NCBI GenBank assembly: GCA_015062685.1
Contig: SUUE01000001.1
Span: 147,704 to 211,703, forward strand
Direction: 5' to 3'
Source of the DNA: Coriobacteriaceae bacterium
GTDB taxonomy: Bacteria; Actinomycetota; Coriobacteriia; Coriobacteriales; Eggerthellaceae
Length of the DNA stretch: 64,000 nt
Below, piece after piece: positions 1 to 8,795 of this stretch. Under the pieces are notes generated by a model. It was not told the DNA's origin. It saw only the letters and a list, made by a program, of their open reading frames with translations, and did no database searches. Position 1 is the first letter of the stretch. Every line of letters starts with the position of its first letter. A program made the translations under genes and the position numbers.

Positions 1-2
1 GC

Positions 3-311
3 ATCTCCCACGACACCTTCTACATCGACTACATCGGCCGCCTGCGCCAGACGGGCTATTCCGACAAGCTTGCCGACGTCCGCTTCATCTGCAAGCCGGC
101 TATGGGCAACACGCTTCATTTGAACGTGATCGACCACGGCGGGAAGTTCCGGATCGACCTCCTTGCGTGCGGCGACGTAACGGCGATCGTCGACGCGTTG
201 GAGCGAGCGCTTGCGTCCCATGGCCTTTCGGCCGAGCGAAAGCCGGAAACCCGCTTCACGTTGCCCTCCACCGCCTGGCGCGAAGGCCTTGAAGCACCTG
301 GCGCAGATTGA
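3..311 (+). CDS. C-terminal fragment, possibly condensation/acetyltransferase-like (partial at window edge)
   Basis: The frame is open from the first bases and ends at TGA 309-311, giving the last 102 residues of a protein that begins outside the window. The visible start SHDTFYIDYIGRL, then a stretch ending in NVIDHGGKFRIDLL, resembles the end of condensation-domain-like alcohol acetyltransferases, where a xxYIGxx strand and a late NGxFxI strand are common. This is recognition by eye on a short fragment, so the function is tentative. It converges on the symporter gene with a 33-bp gap and no clear terminator between them. Confidence 0.5.
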   Translation: MSHDTFYIDYIGRLRQTGYSDKLADVRFICKPAMGNTLHLNVIDHGGKFRIDLLACGDVTAIVDALERALASHGLSAERKPETRFTLPSTAWREGLEAPGAD

Positions 312-344
312 TGAAGCGCTCGGCGAAATCGGCAGGGAAATCGA

Positions 345-1940
345 CTACATAGTTTCTAGCCGTTCTCGCTCTTCCTCGCTCGCGCTCTCGACGGCTGCCA
401 CCATGCTACTGATGACGTTGATGATGTTTTGAAGGCCGCCGCAGAAAAGTTCGAAGCACAAAGCCATCTGGACGTCGGCCTTGGAGACCAGGTACGTCGA
501 GACTATCAAGATGCCGATGAGAATAGAGCCCGGCTGGTTGGGAGAACCGGACGACATGAACAACACGATGAGGCCCATGATCGCAATGCTCAGCCACGAC
601 CCCTCGCCATTTGCGAACATGATATAGGCCACGCCGACGAACATGAGGATGTAGCAGTTACCATCCAGATTGGTCTGCGCCGTTACCGGGAGCTCCTTTT
701 CCAGCCTCTCCCGCTTGAAGCCGAAATGCTCAACGCAATAGCGCACGTTGTAGGGCACCGCATCGATGATGGAACCGATCTTGTAGTTCTCCTTCACCAG
801 CGGCCATAGCTTCCTCGCGAACTCCCGCACGTTAATGCGCTTCGCCTTCAGTCTTAACGCGTACACGGCGATCAAGAGCAGCGCGCACAAGAATATGTCT
901 GCGGCCACGGACATGACCTGCAGGAAGGCCTCGATCTTGTTCGTCAGCAGGATTTCCAGGAAAAGCAGGAAGCACGCCAGAGGGAAAAAGTTCATAACTA
1001 TCGCGAGTATTGCCGAGAACAGGTCGTAGCACGCGTCGATCGCGCGCTTCACCGAACCGAAGCTCTTCCCCACGGTGACGAGCGCGCCGACGACCAGAAG
1101 CGCCACAACGATCATGGGAACAGGAGAAACGGTCATAAAGGGCTCAAGGATATTCGACGGGATTATCTTGTCCACGGCCGACGCCAGCGACCAGTTGGCA
1201 ATACCCTGGTCGATTCTCAGCTTCTCGCCGGTAATCCCCCCGAACGCAATAACGTATGCGACAGCCGCGACGAGGGCAACCACGATTGCAACGACGGACG
1301 AGCGCAGCGAGGTCATGAACAGCTTGCGCGAAGTTGAATTGCGCTCCGACAGAATGAAGGAGTCGGATGCGTTCTTCAGCAGCGAGAACAGCGTCATCGG
1401 CCCGCCCACCATCAACACGGCGTTGGTGAACAGGTTCTCCAGGGGCGCCACCCACTGTTCCGCCAGCTGCTGCTGGCCCGCATCGTCAAGCACGAGGGAG
1501 AGCACGAGGCCCACGACGATGGCCGCGCCGGCGGCGATGAGGTTCGGGAGGAGGAAGGCGCGTGCGCTTTGGCTCACGGAAATCTTGATGACGTTGTCGC
1601 CAGCCAGATACGAGGTCGACAGCTTGTCGGAAAACGCCTCGATGATCTTGGCATCGGGATCGTCAGACGCACCACCCTCGGGCAGAGAGAAGCGTTTGCC
1701 CGGAAACATCAGCTTTATATCCGCGCTCCCGAGCTTGACGATGCTGCTGATCTCAATCTTTGCCGCCGCGTCGTCTGCTTCGGAAGCGACCACGCGGAAA
1801 ACGGCCTCAAACAGCGCCATCGTCTCTGAGGAGATAGCATTGCTGGCAAGACGTTTATCGAGCGTACCCGTTACGAAAGCCTTGGCCTGGGGAAGGCTTT
1901 TCTCGTCCAAGTCTATTTCGATAGTCTTAGTTCGAGCCAT
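345..1940 (-). CDS. Dicarboxylate/amino acid:cation symporter (DAACS/SDF family) with N-terminal soluble domain
   Basis: A 531-residue protein. Residues about 125-520 are hydrophobic and carry the family's substrate-site strands: the VTAQTNLDGNCYILM stretch (normally TINMDGTALY) and the SSGSPNQPGS hairpin tip. It should take up an anionic carboxylate or amino acid with Na+ or H+ through the cytoplasmic membrane. Residues 1-120 are soluble and are not part of a normal SDF transporter. They have an ETMALFEAVFRVV helix and a following beta-rich stretch that recall the anti-sigma/HATPase fold seen fused to some gut bacterial symporters, but no clear ATP-binding motifs are visible. It is monocistronic, followed at 2024 by the end of the protease gene on the same strand. 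Confidence 0.8.
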   Translation of the reverse strand: MARTKTIEIDLDEKSLPQAKAFVTGTLDKRLASNAISSETMALFEAVFRVVASEADDAAAKIEISSIVKLGSADIKLMFPGKRFSLPEGGASDDPDAKIIEAFSDKLSTSYLAGDNVIKISVSQSARAFLLPNLIAAGAAIVVGLVLSLVLDDAGQQQLAEQWVAPLENLFTNAVLMVGGPMTLFSLLKNASDSFILSERNSTSRKLFMTSLRSSVVAIVVALVAAVAYVIAFGGITGEKLRIDQGIANWSLASAVDKIIPSNILEPFMTVSPVPMIVVALLVVGALVTVGKSFGSVKRAIDACYDLFSAILAIVMNFFPLACFLLFLEILLTNKIEAFLQVMSVAADIFLCALLLIAVYALRLKAKRINVREFARKLWPLVKENYKIGSIIDAVPYNVRYCVEHFGFKRERLEKELPVTAQTNLDGNCYILMFVGVAYIMFANGEGSWLSIAIMGLIVLFMSSGSPNQPGSILIGILIVSTYLVSKADVQMALCFELFCGGLQNIINVISSMVAAVESASEEERERLETM

Positions 1941-2023
1941 GAGGCCATGTTATCAGAACTCGGCGGGATGACTTGGGGGTGTGACATTCTGGAACCGCCC
2001 CGTTGCTCGCGACGTGACTAGTC

Positions 2024-4819
2024 TTATAATCCGCGTTTGCGATTCTTCGCGATAGCCGCAATCGTTCCACTTGACGCCAGCAGGAGCAAGAGCAGAAGCG
2101 TTGGAGTCACGAGGTCTCCCGTTTTCGAGGTCTTGCCCGGGTTCGATTTCGTTTGGGCGTTCTTCGCTCCACCAGAAGCGTCGTCGCCACTAGCGGTGCC
2201 GTCGCCACCATCGCCGGAGTCGTTCTTCTTCCACTTTGCCGTAAACACGTGGTCGCTATCCGCATGATATTGTTCGCCCGGTTGATACTCAGACCCTTCC
2301 CAGCATTCAAACGTGTAACCATCCCGCGTCGGGGCATCGATGATGTTGAAGGAGGCCTCGAGAGCGGGCTCGTATTTCTTGACTGCGCTCGTGCCGTCTT
2401 CCCACTGTCCGCCGGCAGGATCGAACTCCAGCTGCGGCTTAACCTCATGCTGGACGTCGTACATGTCCGAGATGGCGAGCTTGACCTCAACGTCGGTTAT
2501 GCCCAGATTCGAGTAGCTGTCCTTCACGAGCTCTGCGTTCGTCTTCTCCAGCGTGAACATGTCTATGGGGTCCGCTTTTCCGAGGCTCGGATCGTTGCAA
2601 AGGGCCACCGTCACCACGCCCTCGAACGTATCGAGGGGAATCGGTATCGTGTTGCCGTAGACGTAGATGCTGTTCGCCTTACCGTCCGCGTCGAAGACCA
2701 GCTCACCTACACCCAAAAGATGTTCGCCCAAATAGAAAACTGCATAAACAGAGTTGTCCGACGCATCGGATGCCAGATGCATTTTCCCATCCGCATCCTT
2801 CACGGCATACCATTGCCCGTCAAACTTTGGGATGAGGCAGGAAGAGTCGGTGGCGCTCATGTAATCGTCTGCAGACTCCCCCTCCGCACCGCTGAGCGTC
2901 CGGGTGCCGTAAAGCGTCCTGGTGGGCTTTTTGAACATCTCGTCTTCCCTGTTGGCCGTCACCGTGAGCACCGGGACGTCGATGACCCGCTTGGGCGTGT
3001 CCGTCACGTCGATGCGATAGCAATCCGTCCCGTCCTTCGATTCCGTCTTGAGGGAGACCTTGTCGTGATTCAAGACCTCCTTGCGCTGGATGTCTATGAT
3101 CCCGCCGAGCCATGCCCGCACGTCCCTGTCGCTTCCCTCAAAGGCCTTCGAGATATACTCCCATCCCCTCTTGACATGGTCCTCGGACTCTTGAGACTTG
3201 AGGTAATCGAGGACCTTGTCGTAGTCGATCTCGTCAGGAGCGTAACCGTTTTCCACAAGGGTTGACACGGCCACACCGGCGTTGCAGATTAGCTCGTAAT
3301 CGAGCACTGCCTGCACGTACGTCTCGAGCAGCTCCCTCTCCTTCGAACCTTCCGGATACGACCCAGCCAACTCCCTCATCGCGTCAATGTAGAAGGACAC
3401 TTCTCCTGAAGCATCGCCTTCGGCAGGATTGAAGAAGTGGAAGATGTTCAACCCGCTTGTCGGGGATTTCTTAGCCCTTATCTCTATGCTCCCGTCATCG
3501 TTCCTGCCGAAGAACGCATACGTTTCAACCGATTTCTGCGTATGCTTCGAATAGACAATCTCTTCGTTATGCAGGATATTCTGGATCTCGAGTGCCGTTG
3601 ACGTGTAGTCGTTCAAGAACCCCGGCTCCTGCCAGTCGGTTTCATATAGCCCGATTCCGAGCTGCTCTACCACAGTCGCGAAGTCCTGCAGGTTGGTAAT
3701 GACGAAATGATAATCGTCTTTTGGAACGCGGATCTCATCGTAGAAGTTCCCAGATGTCGCCTCTGCCCTCATTTGCTTTGCAACCGTCAGCAGCTTGTCC
3801 ACGATCCCGCTCTCTTTGAGCTTGTTTACGTTGACTGCGCAATAGCCAACCGAACGACCTACTGATACCTTTTCGGGATGCTCTTCGTAGTATTCGACGA
3901 AAAGGTCCACGAACTGGCGCCCCAATTTCCAGGCATCCATATCGGGGTCATCTGAGAGGTAATCGAACAGCGCCGTGAAATCGACCGTTGGGAACGGATT
4001 GACGTCTGCCGACCCGAAGTAATAGTCGGTGTAATCCCACAAGGCGAGCGCCGTTTCGAAATTGCCCATCATGCAGCAGTCGAGGTCGATGAAGTCGAAC
4101 TTGCCGCCGCCTGTGCAAACATCGCTTCCCGAGATCGCCTGCCGGAGCTGAAGCACGGACATTGACGCATGTTGGTCTTCGGTGTTGTGGTCATCCACGC
4201 CATAGCCGCCTTCGGGGCCCATGCCATGGTCGTTGAGTATGAGATCGTACTTCCCGGCAGGCGAAGTCTCCTTGGCGTAGTTGATGAACTTCTGTAACGT
4301 GTTCGGGTCGCTCATGAGCTCGTCTTTGGACTTTTTGGCATTGTCCCCATCGCCGCTCACGCCGTCGCCATCCAACAGCCTCAAGTAGCCTTCGGCGTTA
4401 CCGGTGGCTCCATACACCTCCCAGACCTGGTTGTACTCGCTGCTGATTTCGGTTAGCGTTCCGGCGTTGCCGTCTTTATCCCGCAGGTAGCTTGCATCCA
4501 GGTGCCATTTGAGCGAGCCGCCTGTCATGACGATGATGCGAAAATCACTGCGATTAAACTTCGACGCCATGTATTCCTCGAGCATGTCGGTGCACGCGAA
4601 GCCGTTCTCCTCGGAAGCTGCACCATCCAGGTAAATCATGATGGTACGGGTGGGATCATTGTTATTACCGAGAGACGGGGCTTCGGCGGCAACAAGATCG
4701 CCGTTGTCCGCGAATGCTAAAGACGAAGCGGTGACGCCAAGGATTACCGCGGCCGTTGCCAGCATGACGCCGAGCGCAATCAAGAAACGCCTTGCGACTG
4801 TCATAGCCCCTGAATTCAC
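2024..4819 (-). CDS. Secreted, wall-anchored clostripain-family (C11) cysteine protease
   Basis: Start chosen at GTG 4819 because GAGGGGG lies 5 bases upstream; this gives 931 residues. An ATG at 4804 is the alternative. A Sec signal peptide (VARRFLIALGVML... ending SLAFA) is followed by a clostripain domain: a TIMIYLDG strand, catalytic His in LNDHGMG (about residue 198) and catalytic Cys in the DCCMMGN motif (about residue 249). Near the C terminus is an InlB-type beta-repeat (YTFECWEGSEYQPGE, then FTAKW), a Gly/Asp/Ser-rich linker, and a sorting signal made of SKTGD, a Leu-rich membrane span and an RKRGL tail. The sorting motif is KTGD-like rather than canonical LPXTG. It is probably a surface protease acting on host or diet proteins; self-cleavage is typical of the family. 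It is divergent from the tannase gene. Confidence 0.85.
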   Translation of the reverse strand: MNSGAMTVARRFLIALGVMLATAAVILGVTASSLAFADNGDLVAAEAPSLGNNNDPTRTIMIYLDGAASEENGFACTDMLEEYMASKFNRSDFRIIVMTGGSLKWHLDASYLRDKDGNAGTLTEISSEYNQVWEVYGATGNAEGYLRLLDGDGVSGDGDNAKKSKDELMSDPNTLQKFINYAKETSPAGKYDLILNDHGMGPEGGYGVDDHNTEDQHASMSVLQLRQAISGSDVCTGGGKFDFIDLDCCMMGNFETALALWDYTDYYFGSADVNPFPTVDFTALFDYLSDDPDMDAWKLGRQFVDLFVEYYEEHPEKVSVGRSVGYCAVNVNKLKESGIVDKLLTVAKQMRAEATSGNFYDEIRVPKDDYHFVITNLQDFATVVEQLGIGLYETDWQEPGFLNDYTSTALEIQNILHNEEIVYSKHTQKSVETYAFFGRNDDGSIEIRAKKSPTSGLNIFHFFNPAEGDASGEVSFYIDAMRELAGSYPEGSKERELLETYVQAVLDYELICNAGVAVSTLVENGYAPDEIDYDKVLDYLKSQESEDHVKRGWEYISKAFEGSDRDVRAWLGGIIDIQRKEVLNHDKVSLKTESKDGTDCYRIDVTDTPKRVIDVPVLTVTANREDEMFKKPTRTLYGTRTLSGAEGESADDYMSATDSSCLIPKFDGQWYAVKDADGKMHLASDASDNSVYAVFYLGEHLLGVGELVFDADGKANSIYVYGNTIPIPLDTFEGVVTVALCNDPSLGKADPIDMFTLEKTNAELVKDSYSNLGITDVEVKLAISDMYDVQHEVKPQLEFDPAGGQWEDGTSAVKKYEPALEASFNIIDAPTRDGYTFECWEGSEYQPGEQYHADSDHVFTAKWKKNDSGDGGDGTASGDDASGGAKNAQTKSNPGKTSKTGDLVTPTLLLLLLLASSGTIAAIAKNRKRGL

Positions 4820-4882
4820 GAGAACCCCCTCGCATACGTTACGGGTTCGCTCTATCGGGCGAATCTTAACCGATTTTAACAT

Positions 4883-4908
4883 GCGAGGCCCCGCCTGCGG
4901 GGTCTCAC
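4883..4908 (+). terminator. Hairpin followed by T-run between divergent protease and tannase genes
   Basis: GAGGCCCCGC and GCGGGGTCTC form a 10-bp stem (one G-T pair) followed on the plus strand by ACGTTTTTG. It sits in the leader of the minus-strand protease gene, so the T-run is antisense to that gene. Either it stops plus-strand read-through or it is a leader structure; nothing else identifies it. Confidence 0.4.
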
Positions 4909-5014
4909 GTTTTTGCGGTACGCTCCCCAAGCATCACTCTTCAGGTGACCCAGTTAAGGTTCCTTTCAGCCCTCAGCGCTAAACTCGCCTCACATTGGAA
5001 GATGGAAAGGGGCG

Positions 5015-6901
5015 ATGATGGTTCAAACGCATTTTACAAGGCGAGGCTTCCTGGCTTCCGCGGGCGCATTGGGCGCCTTCGCTGCCACGATAGGCCTATT
5101 CGGGTGCTCACAATCCAGCTCCCAAGCCTCGATGTCCGCATCTGCTGCCAGCACATCGACAACGACATCCGTTGGCAGCATCGAGCTCGACTCTGCCGCA
5201 TGGGGCTACGACGCCGATAACGACGTATACTACCAGATTGGCGTGCAGTACTGCACCAGACCGCAGGCACCGGCCTACGAGAGCATGGGCATCTACGTGC
5301 CGGGCGCATACTTCGACGCGACCGATAACGGCGACGGCACCTTCACCTGCACGCCCAGCGCCTCGGGCAAGATCGGGAACTACACCGCCGCCACGGCGCC
5401 AATCGTCATGCCCATCAACACAGCCGGCTACTCGGCTCAAGCCGCGCCGACCAAGTACAGCCCGCAGGGCATAACCAACTACCTCGGAGCAGGCTTCGTG
5501 TACGTATACGCCGGCTGCCGCGGACGGAAGCTCGAAGACGACGCGTGCGGCGCTGCCCCCTGGGGCGTGACCGACCTGAAGGCCGCCGTGCGGACGCTGC
5601 GCTATAACGACGCGAAGATCCCCGGCGACAAGGACCGGATCTTCAGCTTCGGGCACTCCGGCGGCGGCGCACAGTCGGCCGTACTCGGCGCATCTGGCGA
5701 TGCAGCAGGATACGCCGATTACCTCGCAGCCATCGGTGCGCCTACATCCGACGCCGACGGCAACGAGCTCTCCGACGCCATCTACGGCGCCATGTGCTGG
5801 TGCCCGATCACCTGCCTACTGAGCGCGGATGCCGCCTACGAATGGAACATGGGCCAGTTCGCGGAAAGCGGCACGCGCGCTGAAGGCACGTTCACGCGCC
5901 AGCTATCTCAGGACCTGGCAAGCGAGTACCGCGACTACATCAACGCGCTCGGACTGTCCGATGGGAACGGCAAGGCGCTCACGCTTGAGGACGGCGGCGA
6001 GGGCATCGCGTGCGCAGGCACGTACTACGACTACGTGATAGCCCAGATCGAGCTCTCGCTCAACAATTTCCTCGCCGACACCGAGTTCCCCTATACGCCG
6101 TCGAACAGCTTCAACGCCGACATGGGCGCCGGCGGGGGCTCTCATTCGGGTGGAAGCCCATCCGGGGAGAAGCCATCGGGAGAGCCGCCTTCTAATATGT
6201 CGGGCAGCGCATCGGGTAAGAGCAGCATGGGAGGCACGCCAGGCGGCTCCGGCCAGACGAGCGACGACACGACCTACGAGACGGTGTCGGACTACATCGC
6301 CAAGCTCAACGGCAACGGCGCTTGGATAACCTACGACGATGCGAGCAACACCGCCAAGGTCACAAGCTTGGCCGGCTTCGTGAATGCCTGCAAGGCCCCA
6401 AGCAAGGACGTAGGCGCCTTCGACGCGCTGGACCGAGGGCAGGCCGAAAACGCCGTGTTCGGCAACGAATCCAACGAGAGCCTTCACTTCGACGCGATGA
6501 TGGACTCGCTGCTCTCGGCCAATGCCGACACCTACGCCAAGCTCTCCAACTGGGATTCCGGATACCTGCCCGCCTACGCCGGCGACCGCGAATACACGGA
6601 CGCCCTGGGTAAATCCAGCGACTTCCGCCAGCAGATCTATGACCCGCTGTATTACCTGAGCGACGCCTACGATGGCGCGGGAACGTCGAAGCCCGCCGCG
6701 CACTGGCGCATCCGAACCGGCATCACGCAAGGCGACACCGCCTCAACAACGGAAATTAACCTGGCGCTCGCACTCGGCATGAGCAAGGCCGTCGATGACG
6801 TCGACTTCGCCACCGTCTGGGGCCAGGGCCACACGATGGCCGAGCGAACCGGATCGAGCACCGAGAACTTCATCAGCTGGGTGAAGGAGTGCTGCAGCTA
6901 A
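5015..6901 (+). CDS. Tat-exported lipoprotein, subtype-B tannase-like esterase
   Basis: A 628-residue protein with a twin-arginine signal (TRRGFLASAG) and a lipobox ending at Cys31 (LFGC), so it should be anchored outside the membrane. The alpha/beta-hydrolase nucleophile is Ser215 in SFGHSGGG. The block GAMCWCPITCLLSADAAYEW and the C-terminal RTGITQGDT...VWGQGHT (catalytic His near 607) match the layout of subtype-B bacterial tannases, which hydrolyse galloyl esters. A Gly/Ser/Pro-rich low-complexity insert lies around residues 370-410. AAAGGGG precedes two adjacent ATGs (5015 and 5018). It is followed by two more lipoprotein genes, suggesting an extracellular ester/phosphoester scavenging set. 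The family call is from memory of motifs; the true substrate is inferred. Confidence 0.8.
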   Translation: MMVQTHFTRRGFLASAGALGAFAATIGLFGCSQSSSQASMSASAASTSTTTSVGSIELDSAAWGYDADNDVYYQIGVQYCTRPQAPAYESMGIYVPGAYFDATDNGDGTFTCTPSASGKIGNYTAATAPIVMPINTAGYSAQAAPTKYSPQGITNYLGAGFVYVYAGCRGRKLEDDACGAAPWGVTDLKAAVRTLRYNDAKIPGDKDRIFSFGHSGGGAQSAVLGASGDAAGYADYLAAIGAPTSDADGNELSDAIYGAMCWCPITCLLSADAAYEWNMGQFAESGTRAEGTFTRQLSQDLASEYRDYINALGLSDGNGKALTLEDGGEGIACAGTYYDYVIAQIELSLNNFLADTEFPYTPSNSFNADMGAGGGSHSGGSPSGEKPSGEPPSNMSGSASGKSSMGGTPGGSGQTSDDTTYETVSDYIAKLNGNGAWITYDDASNTAKVTSLAGFVNACKAPSKDVGAFDALDRGQAENAVFGNESNESLHFDAMMDSLLSANADTYAKLSNWDSGYLPAYAGDREYTDALGKSSDFRQQIYDPLYYLSDAYDGAGTSKPAAHWRIRTGITQGDTASTTEINLALALGMSKAVDDVDFATVWGQGHTMAERTGSSTENFISWVKECCS

Positions 6902-7009
6902 CTAGCAGCCCTAAGCTGCACATGCCCTGACGGGCCAGAGCACAAAGCATGGAGCTGTCCTTGTGCTAAGATGGCGCGGCATAACGTCGACGCCAGAAAG
7001 GAAAGCATC

Positions 7010-8590
7010 ATGCGCAAGTATCTCCATGCTCTCATCACGGCTGCATGCATTGTTGTCCTCGCAGCCGCGCTCGTCGCTTGTTCGCCTGCGGCACCCGGCG
7101 GCACGAAGGCCTCTTCGACGGCCGACGCCCCGAAGGTCTCTTCGACGGCGCCGTATCTTTCCAACACCTCGTTTTCTCCCCGAACCGAACAGGCCATCAA
7201 CGACTTCATCGCGGCGTACGGCAAAGACGCGCCTGCCTATCGGCAGAATGCTTACGTGGTAAGCGATTTCGACGACACCACCTCGATTTCCGACATCACC
7301 TACCAATGCGGTATCTACCAGCTGCAAACGATGTCCTTCGCCCTCGACCCCGATGGGCTGCGCGCCGCCATATCGACCGACATCGACTTGAGTGCCGACG
7401 ATAATGCAGCGTGGGTCGACGACATCGACGCTGCGTACCGTCAGCTCTACAAGACCTATGGCCCTTTCAGCGCAGCCGGGCTTGACCAAGACGCGCAGGC
7501 CAAGCTGCAGCAAGACCCCCAGTGGGCAGAGTTCGCCACGAAGCTTCAGCTGTTCAGCCTGCATGTCGAGGACACGGTCGGCTACGACACGGGCAGCAAA
7601 TGGACGCTCTACCTTTTCTCCGGCATGACCGAAACCGAGGTCTACGATCTGTTCAAACGCTCATGCGAGACCTATGCAGGCAAAGAAACGCAGATAGCAA
7701 CCTGGACATCGCCCGAAGGCGTCGAGTCGAAGATAGGCGTTGTCAGCTGCGATATCGCCCTTGGGGTTTCGGTTACCGACGATGTGCGCGCCATGCTCGA
7801 GGCATATGACGCGAACGGCATCGACGTTTGGATTTGCTCGGGCTCGCATGCCGATGGAGTCCGCGCGGCTGTCGACGCGTTCGGGCTGGGCGACTACGTG
7901 GACGGCGTCATCGGCATGACGCAGAAGCTCGAGGGCGGCGTCTATGTTCCCGCATACGACTACGAGACGGGCTACGCCTGGAACAATAAGGGCGGCGGCG
8001 CATGGGAGAAATCCGAGCATGCCATACGGGCTTTGCCTGTGCGGGAAGGCAAGGTCGTCGCCATAGAGAACGCGCTCGTGCCCCGTTACGGCACGGGCCC
8101 GATCGCCGGGTTCATGGACTCTGGCGGGGATTTTAACTTCTGCACGGAGTTCGACTCGATGAAGATGGTCATCTGCTACAACCTGACGCGCAAGATCACC
8201 GATGGCGCGGGGCTCGTGGCTGTAGTTGCGACCTATCAGCAAGACGACCTGCACTACGACTTCGCGAGCGCCGAAGCCGCGGGCGATACGCTCTACCTGC
8301 TGCAAGGCAGAGACGAAAACGGCAAGAGGAGCCTGCGTCCCAGCAACCAGACCGTGCATCTCGGCGAGACGCAGGAGCAGCTCTTTGCCAACGAAGACAA
8401 CGAGAAGCTCCTGCAGTACCTCGAGAAAAACGGACTTACCACCAAAGAGGCGTTTGATCGGTTCGCCGTCAGCCGCGTTGCAGACGATCCCGACAATGTC
8501 TTGAAGCTCGACTACGGGCATCTGGATGTTTACGACGGCTACCATTCTCACAACGGCATCCCCGACGCGGGCCTCGCCCAAGCAGCATAG
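7010..8590 (+). CDS. Lipoprotein HAD-superfamily phosphatase
   Basis: Start at ATG 7010, behind AAAGGAAAG; an in-frame ATG at 6971 has no ribosome site. The 526-residue product has a lipoprotein signal (VVLAAALVAC, Cys24). HAD motif I is DFDDTT at residues 86-91 (nucleophile Asp86, acid/base Asp88); motif II is probably WICSGS, and DSGGD is a late Asp motif. Exported HAD enzymes of this kind include phosphorylcholine phosphatases, and the large cap fits that group, but the substrate is not shown by the sequence. It lies 108 bp after the tannase-like gene and 205 bp before the next hydrolase, all on the same strand. Confidence 0.75.
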   Translation: MRKYLHALITAACIVVLAAALVACSPAAPGGTKASSTADAPKVSSTAPYLSNTSFSPRTEQAINDFIAAYGKDAPAYRQNAYVVSDFDDTTSISDITYQCGIYQLQTMSFALDPDGLRAAISTDIDLSADDNAAWVDDIDAAYRQLYKTYGPFSAAGLDQDAQAKLQQDPQWAEFATKLQLFSLHVEDTVGYDTGSKWTLYLFSGMTETEVYDLFKRSCETYAGKETQIATWTSPEGVESKIGVVSCDIALGVSVTDDVRAMLEAYDANGIDVWICSGSHADGVRAAVDAFGLGDYVDGVIGMTQKLEGGVYVPAYDYETGYAWNNKGGGAWEKSEHAIRALPVREGKVVAIENALVPRYGTGPIAGFMDSGGDFNFCTEFDSMKMVICYNLTRKITDGAGLVAVVATYQQDDLHYDFASAEAAGDTLYLLQGRDENGKRSLRPSNQTVHLGETQEQLFANEDNEKLLQYLEKNGLTTKEAFDRFAVSRVADDPDNVLKLDYGHLDVYDGYHSHNGIPDAGLAQAA

Positions 8591-8603
8591 GCAAGTCATA
8601 AAA

Positions 8604-8636
8604 AGCCTCCCGCCCGATGATGCCGGGCGTGAGGCT
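8604..8636 (-). terminator. Strong hairpin with T-run on the minus strand
   Basis: A 13-bp stem with one mismatch (AGCCTCCCGCCCG at 8604-8616, partner at 8624-8636) and a 7-base loop. The T5 run follows the stem only on the minus strand (AAAAA at 8600-8604 on plus). No minus-strand gene is seen here, so it either terminates antisense transcripts from upstream of 8796 or acts as a weak plus-strand terminator of the HAD gene. Confidence 0.55.
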
Positions 8637-8795
8637 GGAAAATGGATGAGAAGGGCACCGATTGCGGAAAACCCTTGCCCCCGCCATGGCGATAGCAAGC
8701 CCCTTAATAATTGTTCGATACAATAGCCATGTTCTGCCAATGACGTGCGGATGGTGGTCCGCGATATAAAACACCCCAAAGAGAGTGAGGTCACC

